Positions 41,029 to 49,801 of a stretch of DNA of 64,000 nucleotides are shown one piece after another. The position numbers and the translations under genes are program-made. The stretch is from a virus. Each line of letters begins with the position of its first letter. The stretch's first letter is position 1. The stretch spans positions 1-64,000 of the IMG/VR virus record IMGVR_UViG_3300018080_000115. One strand, given 5' to 3'. The notes below the pieces were generated by a model. That model was not told where the DNA came from. It was given only the letters and a program-made list of their open reading frames with translations, and searched no databases.

Positions 41029-41152
41029 GAAACGAGCCGATATCGCCGATCAGGACGCCGTCCCGGACCAAAAAACATCGCCAAACGTCATCGCACAAGG
41101 TATGGATAGAGAGAGAACAGGATCACGAAGCTAATCAGCGAAGGAAACGACC

Positions 41153-42142
41153 ATGGAACCTATGGCAATGCCCGGTAACGGAACAACGCACCAATTTCAG
41201 AACCGAGACCCATACCACCCGAATTTCATCTTCGAGGAAAGCGAGCATGGCGTGTACGTCGCCGTGCCCGACCAGTTCATCATCTTCCTCTACGCCCGCG
41301 ACATCAACGACTTCATCCTGCCTCAGATCTATTTGGCTCTCAAGGATTCCAAAACGATGCTGATGAGCCAGAGCCGCAATAGACGGCTTCTGATGAATCC
41401 GCCTGATCACACTGCGCTGATTGCTGCACCGAAGGGATCTCCTCTGCGGGAAACCGCCATGCTGCACGTCTACCGCACCCCGTCCTGCGGCTTCATGTTG
41501 GATCTCGACCCGATGAGCGCCAAGAACGACAAGAAGGAAATGAAGGTCGTCTTTCATAACGTTGCAGACATCGAACGAGCATATTCCATACTGGCTAATT
41601 ATGCCTATTCCCCGTTCGACAACGAATACAGCAGCTTCTGCCTGCCGCCGTCTCTGCTCGACCGGTTCATCAAGATGATTCACGAACCGCACAAGAAGGA
41701 CCCCAACAACGACAAGCTGATTGCGGATCATGAAATCTTTCAAATGCATGTCGGCTGCTACGTAGACATGCTGAACAGCATCTTGCTCACCCAAACGCTG
41801 CCGAAATTCCCCACAGTCGGCATGGGGGAGTGTGAAATCATCCTGGCGATGATGTCGAAGAACCAGAAGACCGGCAAGCCCTACCGGCCGAATCGAATCG
41901 AGCGCGAAATCAAAGAGCTGTTTGAGCGGATGGCGCGACGCTACGTTCCTCCGACATTCTCGTTCATGATGTTCCGTTCCGTCGTCAGCATGATGGAGAT
42001 TCTGAACATGAAAATCAGGCTCTATATCGCGCATACGACCACAGAACTGCTCGACCCGCGATCGGAACAAGGCGTGCTGTGCGATTTGGACTGTCAAAAC
42101 TGCAAACAAAACACGTGCAACCAGAACAAAAAAAATCATTGA
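41153..42142 (+). CDS. Hypothetical protein, 329 aa
   Basis: Globular protein starting MEPMAMPGNGTTHQFQNRD after AAGGAAACGACC. Segments such as GVYVAVPDQFIIFLYARDIN and a Cys cluster at the end (CDLDCQNCKQNTC) that could bind metal. No family recognised. Flanked on both sides by the 54-base repeat. Confidence 0.8.
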   Translation: MEPMAMPGNGTTHQFQNRDPYHPNFIFEESEHGVYVAVPDQFIIFLYARDINDFILPQIYLALKDSKTMLMSQSRNRRLLMNPPDHTALIAAPKGSPLRETAMLHVYRTPSCGFMLDLDPMSAKNDKKEMKVVFHNVADIERAYSILANYAYSPFDNEYSSFCLPPSLLDRFIKMIHEPHKKDPNNDKLIADHEIFQMHVGCYVDMLNSILLTQTLPKFPTVGMGECEIILAMMSKNQKTGKPYRPNRIEREIKELFERMARRYVPPTFSFMMFRSVVSMMEILNMKIRLYIAHTTTELLDPRSEQGVLCDLDCQNCKQNTCNQNKKNH

Positions 42143-42149
42143 TTCTTCA

Positions 42150-42216
42150 CCTGTAATATAAATCTCCTGATTCCTCAATGATTTCAAGGGTGCGCAAAAA
42201 TCGACGATTTTGCGCA
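42150..42216. repeat. Dispersed repeat copy 3 with hairpin
   Basis: CCTGTAATATAAATC...CCTCAATGATTTCAAGG then TGCGCAAAA/TTTTGCGCA hairpin (42191-42216). It begins 7 bases after the stop of the 329-aa gene. Confidence 0.85.
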
Positions 42217-42255
42217 GACCAAAAGCGTTCACAAAGCTTAGCACAAGGGAAGATA

Positions 42256-42543
42256 ATGAACGCATGCAGACTGTTCCATGGAGTGTCATACCCCGCTGTA
42301 CCGATCGATTACGAACACGAAACAACGGCGTCCCGAACGGACAACGGTTCTTTGAAAAGAAAAAGCCAACAACGGGCAGTGCTTTTTCCTTCACAGCTCC
42401 CGAACAAGAACCGTATACGTCCTGATCTTCTCTATCCTTTCATATCTTCTTCGCCGTTGTCTTCAATCCACACATCACGCGAAAGCGGTTTGTCTCAGCT
42501 CCCACCCAAATCTGCCGCTTCCCGCATGACGCTGCTCTCTTGA
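42256..42543 (+). CDS. Doubtful ORF, 95 aa
   Basis: MNACRLFHGVSYPAVPIDYE after AGGGAAGATA, ending before a terminator. Composition is Ser/Pro/Arg-rich and it spans an AACGGCGTCC motif usually found between genes, so it may be non-coding. Confidence 0.25.
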   Translation: MNACRLFHGVSYPAVPIDYEHETTASRTDNGSLKRKSQQRAVLFPSQLPNKNRIRPDLLYPFISSSPLSSIHTSRESGLSQLPPKSAASRMTLLS

Positions 42544-42582
42544 CGACGCGGACACTCCAAGCCTGTATGCTCCCACCCCATT

Positions 42583-42614
42583 GAAGCGGCACAATACGTG
42601 CCGCTTCTTTTTTT
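42583..42614 (+). terminator. Rho-independent terminator
   Basis: Stem GAAGCGGCAC/GTGCCGCTTC, 5-base loop, seven T. It shows that the 42.2-42.6 kb stretch is transcribed rightward. Confidence 0.92.
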
Positions 42615-42764
42615 GTCACAGTAATTCCGGTTAAGACCGGTCAATTAACCAGAACCTCGCTACCTGCAACCGGGACGCTCAGCCTGCACCAAAACCATAT
42701 AACTCGTTGACGTTGCTTGGTTTTTCAATACACGCATCAGCCGCCGACAAAAGGAGGACAAATA

Positions 42765-42887
42765 ATGGCCGAATTCATCGCTCCATACACAAGAACAGTC
42801 ATGTTGCGTCTAATAACGCGGACGGCAACTAATTTTCCCAGTGACGTCAAGCATTTACAGCAACACTGTTATCAAGGAAAACAATAA
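42765..42887 (+). CDS. Possible small protein, 40 aa
   Basis: MAEFIAPYTRTVMLRLITRT behind a very strong site, AAGGAGGACAAATA. No relative known. The ribosome site is the best in the whole window, which is the main support. Confidence 0.4.
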   Translation: MAEFIAPYTRTVMLRLITRTATNFPSDVKHLQQHCYQGKQ

Positions 42888-43689
42888 TGGCGCTTGCATA
42901 AGCTATCATCTTATAGACAGCGCACACCGCGTAACATTATCGCATTCTCTTTGAGGAATAAACCAGCGATTCCAATACGTTGCAAACCCGTCCGCTCAGA
43001 TGCCGCTGCCCAAAACACGCCAAACAGCAAGCCCTTCCAATCTAAACGTCAAAATGGATTCCAAAAAACGCCCTGATTCCAAACACTAATCGACACTCAG
43101 AGCATGCATCCAGCATTCATAAGTTATTGAGGCTCATGAGAGCACTCTGCCCGAACAAAATCAGCGGCGTCCCGGAAGACCCCGGAAGAAAATATCCGAA
43201 GGGGCGGAAGCCGAATTAGACTTGAACCGAGCCCGGATCATGCGTATGATCAGCACAGAGACGGCATGGTGAAACACAATGCGCCATGTCGACTTCATGA
43301 AGACGGAGCGCGGTGGATTACGGGCGACGGTGTGAAGTTCCTTGAACAACGGGAGTGTCTTGCCTGCACAATACGGAAATCAGCCTTCCGTGTGCAAGTA
43401 CCCGAAAGCACTGCCAAAAGCCCTTAAGCTCAAGCCGCACCACTCACGTCTGCACATGCTCTGTAAGGACTGCATGTGCCTCCTTTCACGAGAAGGACCG
43501 GAGCAGCATGCTTCGGTCCTTCTGTGCTTTCAAACGCTGAACGCATCCACAACGGCGTCCCGATCAGTACAACCCCGCACCGCTTCCTCTGTGGCTCGAA
43601 CCGGTTCGAATTGATTTGAACTGCAGGGAGCCGACCTTGAATATTGCATGTCCGCGTAATCGAACACGATGCGACAGAAAAACATTTCT
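42888..43689. other. Gene-poor stretch with hairpins
   Basis: No convincing gene. It has two dispersed motifs (43164-43173, 43551-43560) and a hairpin AGAAGGACCG/CGGTCCTTCT (about 43490-43522). Confidence 0.5.
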
Positions 43690-44215
43690 GAACAGGAATC
43701 AGTAACACGATTTATATAATCAGCATAAACTAAAACATGGTAGTTCTAGTATATAGTTTTATCAAGCAATATAGTGTAGACGATTACAAATCACACCTAA
43801 CTGCGCGACGTCGCGTAACTTTTCAGTCACGGCGTTATGCTCACGCGGTGATAAGTAACACGCTAGAGTAAATAATCAACCGCGAATATATAAGAGGGGC
43901 GTGACACTTGTTGCATTTTATGCAACATGGCCATCAAATAAACTGACCCCTGGGTCAGCACGGCAATTATGCATAACTTTGCTTTAATTATGGTATATTT
44001 TCGTTTAAGCAAGGTTTAAACTCTATCAAAAAGCACAGTAAAACACAAAAAAGTACAATTAAACATAATTAATTTTAATTTTGCCTCTTTGGCCTATAAT
44101 TGATCTATAATTAGCCACCAAAGGGTCATTATTATGCCAAAATTGTATTAAATCTGCTACAGTTTTCATAAAGTTCTCTAAAGGCCATTTTGAAGGCCAT
44201 ACGGTTTTGCCTTAT
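43690..44215. other. AT-rich non-coding segment, possible replication origin
   Basis: Strongly AT-rich against its surroundings, without genes. It contains two adjacent hairpins, TGTTGCAT/ATGCAACA (43909-43927) and CTGACCC/GGGTCAG (43943-43958), a direct TATAATT repeat near 44093-44112, and paired AAGGCCAT near 44180-44200. Such a layout fits an origin or a strong regulatory region; no initiator gene is nearby and no clear DnaA-box set was found. Confidence 0.4.
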
Positions 44216-44239
44216 ACAAGAATCATTCGCGTCCATCTT

Positions 44240-45000
44240 GCGCTGTACTGACACGACCAGTGCGCGATCATTTGTCTACCATCCACGCCAGTCTCATAAT
44301 GTACGTGTGAGTCGTGTCGTGTTGTGTCGTGTTATGGCGTGTGCCGTATTGTCGTGTCGTACCGTATGCATTGTCGTATTGCCGCGTACCATATTTTGCC
44401 GTATGCCGCAGCGTGGTGTTGTTTATCGTTTCGTGTGGTGTGGTGTTGTTTGTCGTTTCGTGTGGTGTACCGCAGTGTGGTGTGCCGCAGTGTGGTGTGC
44501 CGCAGTGTGGTGTTGTTTTGCCGTATGCTGAAGTATCGTGTTGTAGTGTCGTGTGTTGTGTGTACCGCAGTGTTGTGTGTGCTGCAGTGTGGTGTTGTGT
44601 TTCCGTCTGCTGTGCCGTGTGATGTATTGTCGTGTTATGTGGGAATGATGCCTGTGGTGTGTGGGAATGATGCCTGTGGTGTGTGGGAATGATGCCTGTG
44701 GTGTGTGGGAATGATGCCTGTGGTGTGTGGTGCGGTGCAGTGTTTGTGTAGGGGTTCCTTCGTATTTTGTGTGATGCCCATGGTGCGGTGCGGCGGTATT
44801 TTCCGCCGTCTTGTGTGGTGTGTTTGTGACAAATCGTCTTTTTTTCTCTTTCGTTGTGTTTGGTTGTTGTATGTTGTTGTCGTGTTTTCCCTCTGTCGAC
44901 GGTTTCTGTTGTTTCAGATTTTGGATTTCCGTCGTATTGGGATTTGTCTTTTGTTGGTTGCGGATTTTGCGTGCGGCATCGATTTTGGGATGGATAGGAT
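44240..45000. repeat. GT-rich low-complexity and tandem-repeat region
   Basis: The plus strand is dominated by GTGTTGTG and GTGTCGTG words. Clear tandem units: 27 bases twice from 44413; CCGCAGTGTGGTGTG (15 bases) three times at 44470-44514; a 22-base unit four times at 44639-44726 (starts GTGGGAATGATGCC). Frames on either strand are composition artefacts. Confidence 0.9.
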
Positions 45001-45064
45001 TTGAGGTATGAGGAGTGCGGGTTGAAAAACGGAAGAGAGAGAGATTGAGAAAGGCGGTTTTGCG

Positions 45065-45841
45065 ATGACTGCGAATCATGATCGGGATCATTCGGATGCG
45101 GGATCTTCTGGTGTTTTGGGCGACATTGAGCCGAAGAACGATGGGCGTGACGGTTCTTGCGATTGCGGCGGGTGTCGTGACGGCTGTTCGTGTTCCGGTG
45201 TTGAGGATGGCGACGTGGTCGGGATGTTCGTTTCCCGTTCTGCCGATGCTCTGGTTGTTTCTTCTTCTGTCGCTGCTGTCGGCCGTTTCGTGTCTGGCGG
45301 CGTTGATTTGACGGTTCGTGTGGGGGGTGAGGTTGCGGTTCATGTTGAGGATGGGTTGATTTGTCAAAGCGTCGAGACCGCTGATGGTTTGGAGTGTGAC
45401 GTTTTTGACGGCGTTTGTGTTTCGGTTCAGGATCGTTTTGTGGAGCAGGCTGCGTATTTCGAGTGTAGGGGTGTTGTAGATTCGTGTCGTGTGCTGATTG
45501 ACGTAGATGATGTTTCGGGCGATGTCTCGAAGGTTGATCTGAATACGTTTCGCGGCGTTGGTCCTGAAGAGGTTGAGATTTCGGTTGGCGGTTCGTCTGG
45601 TTCTGATGACGTCGATTCGGATTGTTCGGGTTCTGATGCTGAGGAGTGCAACCGTATGTTTTCGATTCGTCAGACCGATGCCGACCGTGTTTTTCCGAAG
45701 CCGATGCCTGTGTTTCATTCTCATGCTGTCGAATCCGGTTCTTCGGGTTCGGGTTCGGGTTCGGGTTCGGGTGACGCTTCATCTACTCCCGATGTTTCCG
45801 GCGATGACGGCGATCTGCGAAGAAGGTCGATAAGCAAATGA
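45065..45841 (+). CDS. Acidic, Ser/Gly/Val-rich protein, 258 aa
   Basis: Starts MTANHDRDHSDAGSSGVLGD. An early Cys run (CDCGGCRDGCSC) is followed by a valine-rich beta segment and a GSSGSGSGSGSGD linker. Codons strongly prefer T or G in third position, unlike the C-ending codons elsewhere, continuing the GT skew upstream. It ends in an overlap with the next start. Not recognised; a real gene is likely because the frame is long and coupled, but base skew also favours open frames here. Confidence 0.6.
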   Translation: MTANHDRDHSDAGSSGVLGDIEPKNDGRDGSCDCGGCRDGCSCSGVEDGDVVGMFVSRSADALVVSSSVAAVGRFVSGGVDLTVRVGGEVAVHVEDGLICQSVETADGLECDVFDGVCVSVQDRFVEQAAYFECRGVVDSCRVLIDVDDVSGDVSKVDLNTFRGVGPEEVEISVGGSSGSDDVDSDCSGSDAEECNRMFSIRQTDADRVFPKPMPVFHSHAVESGSSGSGSGSGSGDASSTPDVSGDDGDLRRRSISK

Positions 45842-46200
45842 ACCGTTCGATTAAAGAAAACGATGCCCGTTTGTCTGCCGCAATATGGGCCGATGATCTG
45901 CGCAGATTGAAGGAATTGACGCTTGATCTGTACCCTTGCAATGTATCACGCGGCATGCTGAAGGAACTGTTCATCTACCTGTGCGACGATCTGATCGGAA
46001 AAGACGACAAGGAACAGAAGATCTTCGAATTGTACAAGAAGGCAATCGACACGGAGATCATTCAGACTGTTCCGGCAGAAGAATCCAAGGAGGAAGGGCG
46101 CGGCAAGTCTGATGACGAATTCTATGAGCTGATGTGCCTGAGACGGCTTGACGTGATTGAAAAGATAGGCGATTTGCGAATGGGAAAGATGCGGTCATAA
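45838..46200 (+). CDS. Hypothetical protein, 120 aa
   Basis: MNRSIKENDARLSAAIWADD; helical. Overlaps both neighbours at start and stop. Normal codon use resumes here. Unknown. Confidence 0.8.
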   Translation: MNRSIKENDARLSAAIWADDLRRLKELTLDLYPCNVSRGMLKELFIYLCDDLIGKDDKEQKIFELYKKAIDTEIIQTVPAEESKEEGRGKSDDEFYELMCLRRLDVIEKIGDLRMGKMRS

Positions 46201-47123
46201 TGCAAGAACGAACTTTGTTGACTGAAAAGCAGCAAGAGATTTCACCTACTGATCCCTGCATCATGACGCATGATGTCGGCTGGGATGAAGCTTCGATTAT
46301 GGGATGGCTTCAGGAGCGCGTAGGAGACGGCGTCATGAACGACGCTTATCAAGTAGGAGTCATATGGGATTTTAATTTTTTCACTATTACTCATCAGCCT
46401 GTCTCTTTGCAAGAGTCCACATTGATGATCATGCGTGCTTCAGTGATGCGTACAGACGATCTATCAAAAAGGCTTGCAAAGGCTCAATCCGATCCTGAGC
46501 AAACAATAAAAATTCCTGACGATATGATGTTATATACTTGGGTTTTGAATAAATTGAACAAATCATCATTTTTGGAGTTGTTTCTTGATCGAAAGGGGAG
46601 TGTTCATCAAATTGTCACTCGCTCTCACTTGATGAGAAGCGTTCAGTTTCTTCGCTATTCCTTCGCGTCCAATCCAAGGCAAAGCGACAATTGGAAAATC
46701 TGTGTCCGATTGCTCCCTGACGAAGACGGTACGCAGAAGAAGAGCGTGCAGACCGACGCACAGGATTGGATGTCCGGCGATGTGATCGCGGAAAGGAATG
46801 CGGAGGATAGGACGGCGTTGTCCAAAGAACCATTCAGCCTTGACAAATTTGTCGATCTGCCCGGATTCTTTCGGATTGAGAAGCACTATTTGAAAGACGG
46901 CCAAATGACGCTCTACATGGTAGGGGCAGACCCGCTGAACGCGGACGGCGAAAGGACAGGCGCGGTTGGATGGGGCGAAGGGGCATCGATTGCAGGCGCG
47001 CTGGAAGATTGGCGGAAGAAATCATGCAGCATTGTCGATCCGAGAAAGAACGCCGAACGGTATTGGGAAAAACGGGCGGCTGCGTTTCATGACAGGCACG
47101 GAAGTGGTTTAAGGAAAGGGTGA
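46200..47123 (+). CDS. Hypothetical protein, 307 aa
   Basis: Mixed globular protein (MQERTLLTEKQQEISPTDPC) that shares its first base with the preceding stop. C-terminal half contains FFRIEKHYLKDGQMTLYMVG and WGEGASIAGALEDWRKK. No family recognised. Confidence 0.8.
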   Translation: MQERTLLTEKQQEISPTDPCIMTHDVGWDEASIMGWLQERVGDGVMNDAYQVGVIWDFNFFTITHQPVSLQESTLMIMRASVMRTDDLSKRLAKAQSDPEQTIKIPDDMMLYTWVLNKLNKSSFLELFLDRKGSVHQIVTRSHLMRSVQFLRYSFASNPRQSDNWKICVRLLPDEDGTQKKSVQTDAQDWMSGDVIAERNAEDRTALSKEPFSLDKFVDLPGFFRIEKHYLKDGQMTLYMVGADPLNADGERTGAVGWGEGASIAGALEDWRKKSCSIVDPRKNAERYWEKRAAAFHDRHGSGLRKG

Positions 47124-47127
47124 TATA

Positions 47128-47757
47128 GTGAAACAAGGCATGACAGTTAAAATAAAATTTCCTGATGCAGACGAATATGCCGACTTCAGCGGCAATCCGT
47201 GCAGCGTTTCCATCGAAGCGGATTCCGATGGGTGCATTGATGTCGCCATGCAGGGCGCGTTCATTCGAACGGCCGGAAAAATCACGGAAGACGGAAACAA
47301 AATCGTCTATGAAGACTATACCTTCATCAACTCGTTGTTCGTTGCGGGCGGCATCGCAAGCATCTTTGACGATCCTGTGAAATATCAGAAGCTGATGAAC
47401 ACAAAATTCTTCGACCTTGATCCAGTCATGATTGACGTGGCGTTTCAGTGGATCTGCTTCAGAGAAGCGGGCGTAAGCTTCAAGCATTCGCAAGCCGTGT
47501 CCAGATACCTGAAGCTGGCGCTGAATGTCCATCGTGATCGCATGCTTTTCCGCGAAGATGAAACAACAAAAATATGCCTTTATACCTTTGTTTCTATGTT
47601 AAGTCAGTTTCTGTATTTAACAGATAGCGAAAGGAGTTTTAGCCTTAATGTTTCTTATATGTGCATGCTTGGAATCCGATCAAGCGTGCTTTCAGATCCT
47701 GAATTGAAAAACAAATGCTTTGCGCTTCTGCAGAGAAACGAGAACGAAGATGACTGA
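47128..47757 (+). CDS. Hypothetical protein, 209 aa
   Basis: GTG start 7 bases after AAAGGG; an ATG at 47140 is possible but far from the site. Beta-rich first half, helical second. AT-richer middle. Unknown. Confidence 0.78.
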   Translation: MKQGMTVKIKFPDADEYADFSGNPCSVSIEADSDGCIDVAMQGAFIRTAGKITEDGNKIVYEDYTFINSLFVAGGIASIFDDPVKYQKLMNTKFFDLDPVMIDVAFQWICFREAGVSFKHSQAVSRYLKLALNVHRDRMLFREDETTKICLYTFVSMLSQFLYLTDSERSFSLNVSYMCMLGIRSSVLSDPELKNKCFALLQRNENEDD

Positions 47758-48751
47758 AAAGCTTCAACAAGAAAAATCGGATCAAAAAGAACAGCGGTTT
47801 GATGCCATTGAAGAGGCGTTGCAAAGTGAAGAACCAATAGATGAAACCGATCTGCTGTGCTACGTTCGTGAGCGGAAAAAGCTGGCGTCGAAGATCGTCG
47901 AACTGCAAGAAGAGAACGACGCCTTGAAGGCATGGATTGCAAAAAACCTTGATGAAGACGGTTCACTGCTCAAGAAAGCCAAAGCGAAAAGCAAGAACCA
48001 TCATCACAAAGGCGACGTTCTGAAGCTTACATGTGTGCGATGCGGCAACAAATTCACCTTCGTCGTACCGGGAGCTGGCAAGACCCCGAAGTATTGCAAA
48101 GACTGCCCGCCTAGACCCAAAAAGGCCAAGCGCGAAAGAACGTTGATCGAATACAGATGCCTGCAATGCGGCGAAACATTCAAAGCCCCAAAAACATATA
48201 ATAAGCATAAACGCAAGTATTGCTCTAAAGAATGTGCATACAAAGCGCAATCCACCCAAGTGATGGTGAAGTGTGATTATTGCGGCAAAGAATTCGAAAC
48301 CTTTCCATCGTACATTGAACGCAGACCGGAAGGACAACTCTACTGCTCCAAAAAATGCTACCAAGCCGCAAATCGCGCTCCCATGACGTCTGCAACATGC
48401 GCTTATTGCAAAAAAACATTCAAACATCGGTCCAAGAATCCGCAGATGTACTGCTGCAAGAAATGCTATCATGAAGCACAACACGCATGGCGCGATCTGT
48501 CCACAGAAGGATTGCTCAGTATTGATGAATCTCAATGGAAAGTCCGCGTCGTAATACCGGTCAAAGGAAGAGGCGTCATTGCCAGAGCCCGTCTGATCAT
48601 GGAAAACGAACTAGGGCGGCAACTGAAACCATACGAACGGGTATGGCATATCGACGGCAATCCGAAGAACGATCATCCGTCCAATCTGCGGATTACCGGT
48701 TCGAAGCGTTCGAATAACAAGGAAACGGAACATGGCCAAGAGAACGAATGA
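47750..48751 (+). CDS. HNH endonuclease with four zinc knuckles
   Basis: 333 residues. A helical start, then four Cys modules (CVRCGNKF...YCKDC, CLQCGETF...YCSKEC, CDYCGKEF...YCSKKC, CAYCKKTF...YCCKKC), then an HNH_3-type core: RLIMENELGRQLKPYERVWH, IDGNPKNDHPSNLRI (His, Asn, His in order). HNH nucleases of phages act in homing, packaging or host DNA cutting. Four stacked knuckles before the nuclease are unusual and would give DNA-site recognition. Start lies inside the end of the upstream gene. Confidence 0.87.
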   Translation: MTEKLQQEKSDQKEQRFDAIEEALQSEEPIDETDLLCYVRERKKLASKIVELQEENDALKAWIAKNLDEDGSLLKKAKAKSKNHHHKGDVLKLTCVRCGNKFTFVVPGAGKTPKYCKDCPPRPKKAKRERTLIEYRCLQCGETFKAPKTYNKHKRKYCSKECAYKAQSTQVMVKCDYCGKEFETFPSYIERRPEGQLYCSKKCYQAANRAPMTSATCAYCKKTFKHRSKNPQMYCCKKCYHEAQHAWRDLSTEGLLSIDESQWKVRVVIPVKGRGVIARARLIMENELGRQLKPYERVWHIDGNPKNDHPSNLRITGSKRSNNKETEHGQENE

Positions 48752-49016
48752 AGACGAAAAAAACAGGCGTCGCAATGAAACGATTGACAAGATGCTGCAA
48801 GACGGAGAGACAGCAATAATCTTGGGTAGTTCGATCAATCCGCAAGATGGCGTGTGGAAAGCATTGATGGCATTACGTTTCGACATCACCGAGTTGCAGG
48901 AAGAGAACAGAAGGCTGAAGAAACAGAACCGCAACTTGAAAACAAAACTCGAAGAACTGAAGGAACAGGTGAATGATCTGGACGAACAAATCGTGTTAAA
49001 GACGTCTTCGATTTGA
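48732..49016 (+). CDS. Coiled-coil protein, 94 aa
   Basis: MAKRTNEDEKNRRRNETIDK; residues 55-90 form a leucine-heptad coiled coil (ITELQEENRRLKKQNRNLKT). Overlaps the HNH gene by 20 bases. Unknown. Confidence 0.75.
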   Translation: MAKRTNEDEKNRRRNETIDKMLQDGETAIILGSSINPQDGVWKALMALRFDITELQEENRRLKKQNRNLKTKLEELKEQVNDLDEQIVLKTSSI

Positions 49017-49027
49017 AAGGTTGAAAC

Positions 49028-49228
49028 ATGAGCGAATTTCACAGATTGAAGAAAGACGACATCATTACTATCCGCAGCGTCAGATGGAAACTGCTTCAAT
49101 TCCACAGCCATCACAACAACATGGCCGAACGCATGGAAGAAGCGAAAAGGTTGCAGGAAGCAGGCGAATGCTGCATCTTCGGCAGGCTTGAAAAAATGCA
49201 GCGCGAAAAAGCCGGCAGGGAAGAATGA
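49028..49228 (+). CDS. Small hypothetical protein, 66 aa
   Basis: MSEFHRLKKDDIITIRSVRW with His-rich FHSHHNN. Stop overlaps the next ATG. Unknown. Confidence 0.7.
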   Translation: MSEFHRLKKDDIITIRSVRWKLLQFHSHHNNMAERMEEAKRLQEAGECCIFGRLEKMQREKAGREE

Positions 49229-49515
49229 AGCGCAGCGAGTACGAAGCCGTTGAAAGGCGGCTCCGAAAAAGGAGAGCGAACGGCGTCCGTCGATCGAAAC
49301 AACAGCGATCTGCAATCAGCATCTGCCCTGACATGTTCCTGCAAAAAAGGTGTGCCGAAGGGCATCATTGGAATGAGAGAAGAGTCTTGCATTGTCCATG
49401 GTGCAAGCGCGAAGCAGGACGCCGTCAGAAGGAACAAATGGAAAGCATGACCGACCCGATATTGCGTCGCAAAGAATCGTCCATTTGGAGCCCTGTGCTC
49501 CTTAAAAACGAATGA
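49225..49515 (+). CDS. Hypothetical basic zinc protein, 96 aa
   Basis: Basic start (RRLRKRRANGVRRSKQQR) then CAEGHHWNERRVLHCPWC, a probable zinc site. Unknown. Confidence 0.7.
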   Translation: MKRSEYEAVERRLRKRRANGVRRSKQQRSAISICPDMFLQKRCAEGHHWNERRVLHCPWCKREAGRRQKEQMESMTDPILRRKESSIWSPVLLKNE

Positions 49516-49534
49516 TTCAAAGGGGAACAGTCAA

Positions 49535-49720
49535 ATGACACATGGGATTAACTGGAAAATTTTGCCAAAAGATCAAATAATTCGGTCACTGGAAGATGCC
49601 ATAAGAAAAAATGCAGAAAAAGATAAGGAGATAGAAAGGCTCAAAATTGAAAATAATGAATTAAAGGAAGATGTTGCAGAGCTGAAGTTGGTGTTGGACA
49701 AAAGAAACAAGATACACTAA
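49535..49720 (+). CDS. Small coiled-coil protein, 61 aa
   Basis: IRKNAEKDKEIERLKIENNE continues the heptads of a coiled coil. AT-rich codons. Ribosome site AAGGGGAACAG. Unknown. Confidence 0.7.
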   Translation: MTHGINWKILPKDQIIRSLEDAIRKNAEKDKEIERLKIENNELKEDVAELKLVLDKRNKIH

Positions 49721-49801
49721 AACTACTCGCCTTGACGGTTGGTGCCGTGTATGTTTCGGTCAAGGACTCTGTGTTTCGTCCAAGACTGAAAGGAAAGCTT
49801 C

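Noticed and set aside
41135-42394. Leftward 419-codon frame
   Set aside because: Antisense of the 329-aa gene and runs through the 54-base repeat.
43591-43630. tRNA-like GGTTCGAATT segment
   Set aside because: The bases around it do not form a T arm or acceptor stem. No tRNA was found in the window by eye.
44268-45782. Long leftward frame of 504 codons rich in His, Asn, Pro, Gln and Thr, and a 433-codon frame beside it
   Set aside because: The minus strand here is CA-rich, so stop codons are rare. The product is low-complexity, and the opposite strand carries the frame coupled to the next gene.
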